The notes beneath the pieces are model-generated. The model was not told the DNA's origin. It searched no databases and saw only the letters and a program-made list of their open reading frames with translations. From Lacrimispora defluvii (lineage in GTDB: Bacteria; Bacillota; Clostridia; Lachnospirales; Lachnospiraceae), in the NCBI GenBank assembly GCA_013036995.1, contig JAAOXG010000039.1, forward strand, positions 210,468 to 274,467: a stretch of DNA of 64,000 bases, given 5' to 3'. Of this stretch, positions 61,502-64,000 are shown piece after piece. The first letter of the stretch is position 1; each line of letters starts with the position of its first letter. The translations under genes were made by a program, and so were the position numbers.

Positions 61502-61666
61502 ATGATACTAAAACTAATTGCTGGTGCTGTCATCGGCGGATTATTGGGATATCTCTACCATAAAAAAGTAGGCTGTAAGAGTGGAACATGTCCTATCACC
61601 TCAAGCCGAAATGGTTCCACTATATATGGAGCTATTATTGGTTTATTATTAAGCAGTTCATTCTAA
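61502..61666 (+). CDS. DUF6132-like small membrane protein, 54 aa
   Basis: ATG with AAAGGAGGA upstream; 54 residues with two hydrophobic ends and a central cysteine motif GCKSGTCPITS, which I recall from DUF6132 proteins. It lies between the flavoprotein and the permeases, so the two cysteines at the membrane could take electrons from CAVC. Confidence 0.75.
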   Translation: MILKLIAGAVIGGLLGYLYHKKVGCKSGTCPITSSRNGSTIYGAIIGLLLSSSF

Positions 61667-61715
61667 AGAATTATTTCAGATGTCACATGTAATAAAAAAA
61701 TAAGGAGGTAATCCC

Positions 61716-62195
61716 ATGGATTCCTATATCTTCTATGGACTTGCCATTGTCCTCTTAATTCTCTCTTTCGTAAAGGATAAGAAAAAGACAAAAATGGCAT
61801 TAAAGAAAGCTTGGAAAGCTTTTGAAAATATCCTTCCAGAATTTCTGGTCGTAATTTTACTGGTAGGTTTTTTACTTGCAATTCTGAATCCTGAAACCAT
61901 CTCCAAAATCATTGGAGCTGAATCCGGATGGTTTGGTGTTATACTTGCAGGAATTATTGGATCTGTAACCCTGATTCCTGGATTCGTAGCGTTTCCAACT
62001 GCTGCAATTCTTTTGGAAAACGGCGCGGGTTACATGCAGATTGCAGCTTTTGTGTCAACACTTATGATGGTTGGTATTATTACAATTCCAGTAGAAATCA
62101 AATATTTTGGTAAGAAAATCTCGATTCTAAGAAATGTATTAGCGTTTTTCTTTTCCTTCCTTGTAGCTGCAATAATCGGAATGGTGGTGATGTAA
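61716..62195 (+). CDS. permease, first half of a split YraQ/ArsP-like pair
   Basis: A 159-residue protein with four or five helices. The segment ESGWFGVILAGIIGSVTLIPGFVAFPTAAIL matches one half of the DUF318 permease fold (conserved GxxxxIPGFVAFP). The next gene begins with no gap and encodes the other half. Start ATG with AAGGAGG. Confidence 0.82.
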   Translation: MDSYIFYGLAIVLLILSFVKDKKKTKMALKKAWKAFENILPEFLVVILLVGFLLAILNPETISKIIGAESGWFGVILAGIIGSVTLIPGFVAFPTAAILLENGAGYMQIAAFVSTLMMVGIITIPVEIKYFGKKISILRNVLAFFFSFLVAAIIGMVVM

Positions 62196-62732
62196 ATGAA
62201 AAAATTACTGAAAAGATATCGTGTATTTCTCATTGTCCTTGTGGCAATGATAATATTAACCATTGTTAATCAACAATTAGGAATAAAAGCACTCCTCATT
62301 ACTGGGAATTCTGTTAAAGAAATGCTGTTAGTCATACCTCCTATCTTCCTTCTTCTCGGTCTACTTGATGTCTGGGTTCCAAGAGAAACCATGATAAAAT
62401 ACATGGGGGAAGGATCTGGACATAAAGGTGTTTTGCTTGCTATTTTTATAGGCTCCGCTGCTGCAGGCCCTTTATATGGCGCTTTCCCTGTTGCTGCTGT
62501 CTTTATGAAAAAAGGTGTGAAGTTTATGAATATCCTGATTTTTATAGGTGCCTGGTCTACTACCAAAATCCCTATGTTCCTTTTTGAAATGGCAGCTTTA
62601 GGCAATAAATTTGCCATATCAAGGCTTCTCATCGATATACCAGGAATTATTATTCTTGCATTTATTTTATCAAAAATGGTATCAAAAAAAGAAGTAGAAG
62701 CACTTTATGAAAATGCAAAATCAATTGAATAG
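62196..62732 (+). CDS. permease, second half of a split YraQ/ArsP-like pair
   Basis: A 178-residue protein, four or five helices. The core GVLLAIFIGSAAAGPLYGAFPVAAVF parallels the IPGFVAFP segment of its partner, so the two halves likely form one pore. No gap between stop and start, so translation is coupled. DUF318 proteins include ArsP, a methylarsenical exporter; this substrate is not known. Confidence 0.82.
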   Translation: MKKLLKRYRVFLIVLVAMIILTIVNQQLGIKALLITGNSVKEMLLVIPPIFLLLGLLDVWVPRETMIKYMGEGSGHKGVLLAIFIGSAAAGPLYGAFPVAAVFMKKGVKFMNILIFIGAWSTTKIPMFLFEMAALGNKFAISRLLIDIPGIIILAFILSKMVSKKEVEALYENAKSIE

Positions 62733-62860
62733 TAAGAATCGCTGTGAGTGAGTTATTAATTATTGACATATGCCAAAAATAGATTTAATATATTATCTTG
62801 TGAGCATTCAATTTTTACATTAATATTGTTATGCCAATAACCAATCAAAGGAGTTTTATT

Positions 62861-63217
62861 ATGAAAATAGCATTACCTTCACGAGACGATCTCATTGACA
62901 GCCATTTTGGCCATTGCGAATACTTTACCGTTTTCACTACAAATGATTCAGAAATCATACACCAGGAAATTATTCCATCTCCAGCAGGTTGTGGATGTAA
63001 ATCTAACATTGCATCTGTTCTTGCAGAAATAGGTGTAACTATGATGCTTGCTGGCAACATGGGAGATGGCGCTGTAAATGTTTTAAACAACTCAGGTATT
63101 GAAGTAGTTCGAGGATGTTCGGGTTCCGTAAAAGAAGTTGCTCTCGCTTGGCTTGCAGGAACTTTAACGGATTCAGGAGACTCTTGCCACGAGCATGAGC
63201 ATGGATGTCAACACTAA
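62861..63217 (+). CDS. NifX/NifB-type dinitrogenase cofactor-domain protein
   Basis: A 118-residue protein: MKIALPSRDD start, DSHFGHCEYFTVF, then SNIASVLAEIGVTMMLAGNMGDGAVNVL and GIEVVRGCSG. It ends with a His/Cys tail (CHEHEHGCQH) that may bind metal. These domains hold iron-sulfur or metal clusters. ATG 62861 with AAAGGAG. It closes the redox-permease operon after 128 bp that may hold another promoter. Confidence 0.85.
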   Translation: MKIALPSRDDLIDSHFGHCEYFTVFTTNDSEIIHQEIIPSPAGCGCKSNIASVLAEIGVTMMLAGNMGDGAVNVLNNSGIEVVRGCSGSVKEVALAWLAGTLTDSGDSCHEHEHGCQH

Positions 63218-63270
63218 TTTCTTATGCAAATAGAATATTTTCCTCATTATACACCTAAATTATTAATAAC

Positions 63271-63312
63271 GAAAAACCTCCAGCACAAATTTTACAATTG
63301 CTGGAGGTTTTC
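63271..63312 (+). terminator. terminator after the NifX-like gene
   Basis: AAAACCTCCAGC pairs with GCTGGAGGTTTT (63273-63284 with 63300-63311), with flanking A and T. Confidence 0.8.
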
Positions 63313-63368
63313 ATTATATCCATATTACTCATCTTTTTCATAAATCTGATAACTGCCGCCTTCGATTT

Positions 63369-63839
63369 TTAAGACAATTCCTTTGATGTAAGTAAAATGT
63401 TTTTTTCTCCTCTTGTAACCCAATGCTCATCAACATTCATTTTCAAATCTTCTAATATTAGAATGTTATCTTTGATTTCTCCCTGCCTACGCATAAGTAC
63501 ACGTATTCTTGCCAATAACTCATCAAATGCAAATGGTTTTACAAGATAATCATCTGCACCCGCATTTAGCCCGCGAACCCGGTCTTCTATACTATCTTTT
63601 GCCGTTAAAATTAGAATATTTGATTTATTTCCTTTTGCACGTAATTTTTTCATAACTTCTATTCCATTTAACTTAGGCAGCATTAAGTCAAGTACGATGC
63701 AGTCATAATCAATCCCATCTGCATAATCATATCCTTCCTGACCATCCAAACAACTATCAACCTCAAACCCTTCTGCATGCAGTCTCTTTGTTATTATATT
63801 TTGTAGCGAAATATCGTCTTCTATTACTAGTATTTTCAT
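63369..63839 (-). pseudogene. OmpR-family response regulator, truncated in DNA-binding domain
   Basis: 156 residues: complete receiver (ILVIEDD, phospho-site CIVLDLMLPKLNG, LVKPFAF), then the linker and the first strands of the winged helix. The frame ends at LLTSKELS, where about 70 residues with the recognition helix should follow. Past the break another frame reads KGIVLKIEGGSYQIYEKDE up to TAA, which looks like the tail of a different protein. So a deletion fused two genes. No kinase partner is left in view. The start has a good site and a promoter-like AT-rich region. Confidence 0.85.
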
Positions 63840-64000
63840 TTCACATACCTCCTAACGGAATTATAACTACATTTTATCATAGTCATATGAATATTAGATG
63901 AGAAAATATAATTTATTTCTCATCTTTTTCTCATTTTGACAATGTATCATTCATGTATAAGCTAATATTGTTCAAATAGATAAAGTCCAGCTAAGAAATG

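Overview
The window reads as chromosome of a low-GC, anaerobic, Gram-positive Clostridia, most like a Lachnospiraceae-type organism. The reasons are strong AGGAGG-type ribosome binding sites, many Rho-independent terminators, rubredoxin/rubrerythrin oxygen defence, a BlaI/M56 pair, VanZ, Bce-type ABC transporters and a Gram-positive exosortase. I saw no rRNA, tRNA, CRISPR array or replication origin. Most genes are accessory: sensing, transport, stress defence and small catabolic sets. Many are decayed or bounded by deletions, so this looks like a plastic region.

Layout. 1-9.4 kb: a partial choice-of-anchor A protein; an AraC-methyltransferase fusion; a DEAD-box RNA helicase with an unannotated small ORF and a palindromic leader; a MocR regulator divergent from a PNPOx-like flavoprotein; a double-GNAT plus MFS operon with a structured leader; two small membrane/zinc-ribbon genes. 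9.7-11.9 kb: BlaI plus a BlaR1-like M56 protease with DUF4825 instead of a penicillin sensor. 11.9-17.3 kb: a five-gene minus-strand operon with a two-component system, an FG-GAP secreted protein and two membrane proteins. 17.4-20.3 kb: a VIT-VWA surface protein and a dedicated exosortase K-like enzyme whose frame carries an internal TAA. 20.3-26.1 kb: a catabolic cluster (two 6-oxocamphor-hydrolase-like crotonases, an M20 hydrolase, a new-type regulator) next to a deletion scar that cut the 5' ends of an amidohydrolase and a TetR gene. The divergent promoter there has two 26-bp repeats and a C9 tract.

26.1-29.7 kb: two-component system and ABC-2 transporter. 29.8-35.2 kb: a 2-hydroxyacid dehydrogenase, a MarR/small-protein/DtxR group tied together by three copies of a 19-bp operator, a formate/nitrite channel with an alpha/beta hydrolase, and a GNAT gene. 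35.4-41.9 kb: a Bce-like module (RR, HK, ATPase, FtsX permease) followed by a VanZ protein. 42-50.1 kb: an island between two similar palindromic elements, with a TetR-ABC operon and a four-gene operon (frameshifted GIY-YIG, DUF6530-like, AAA-VWA fusion, XRE/desulfoferrodoxin-like). 50.2-54.0 kb: an ADP-ribose-centred operon-like run (ADP-ribosylglycohydrolase, VWA, HD-DUF429 fusion, macro domain), then a truncated hsdM with an HTH gene. 55.4-58.1 kb: rubredoxin and a five-domain rubrerythrin with an internal start, plus a DUF2202 protein. 58.2-63.2 kb: a two-component system, then a thioredoxin-reductase-like flavoprotein with DUF6132, a split permease and a NifX-like protein. 63.4-63.8 kb: a response regulator broken inside its DNA-binding domain.

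The best candidates for undescribed biology are the exosortase/VIT-VWA pair with its in-frame stop, the ADP-ribose/VWA/HD-DUF429/macro island, the AAA-VWA operon with its homopolymer frameshift, the C-tract promoter of the crotonase cluster and the three-operator MarR/DtxR regulon. All domain and family names come from reading the protein sequences without database searches.
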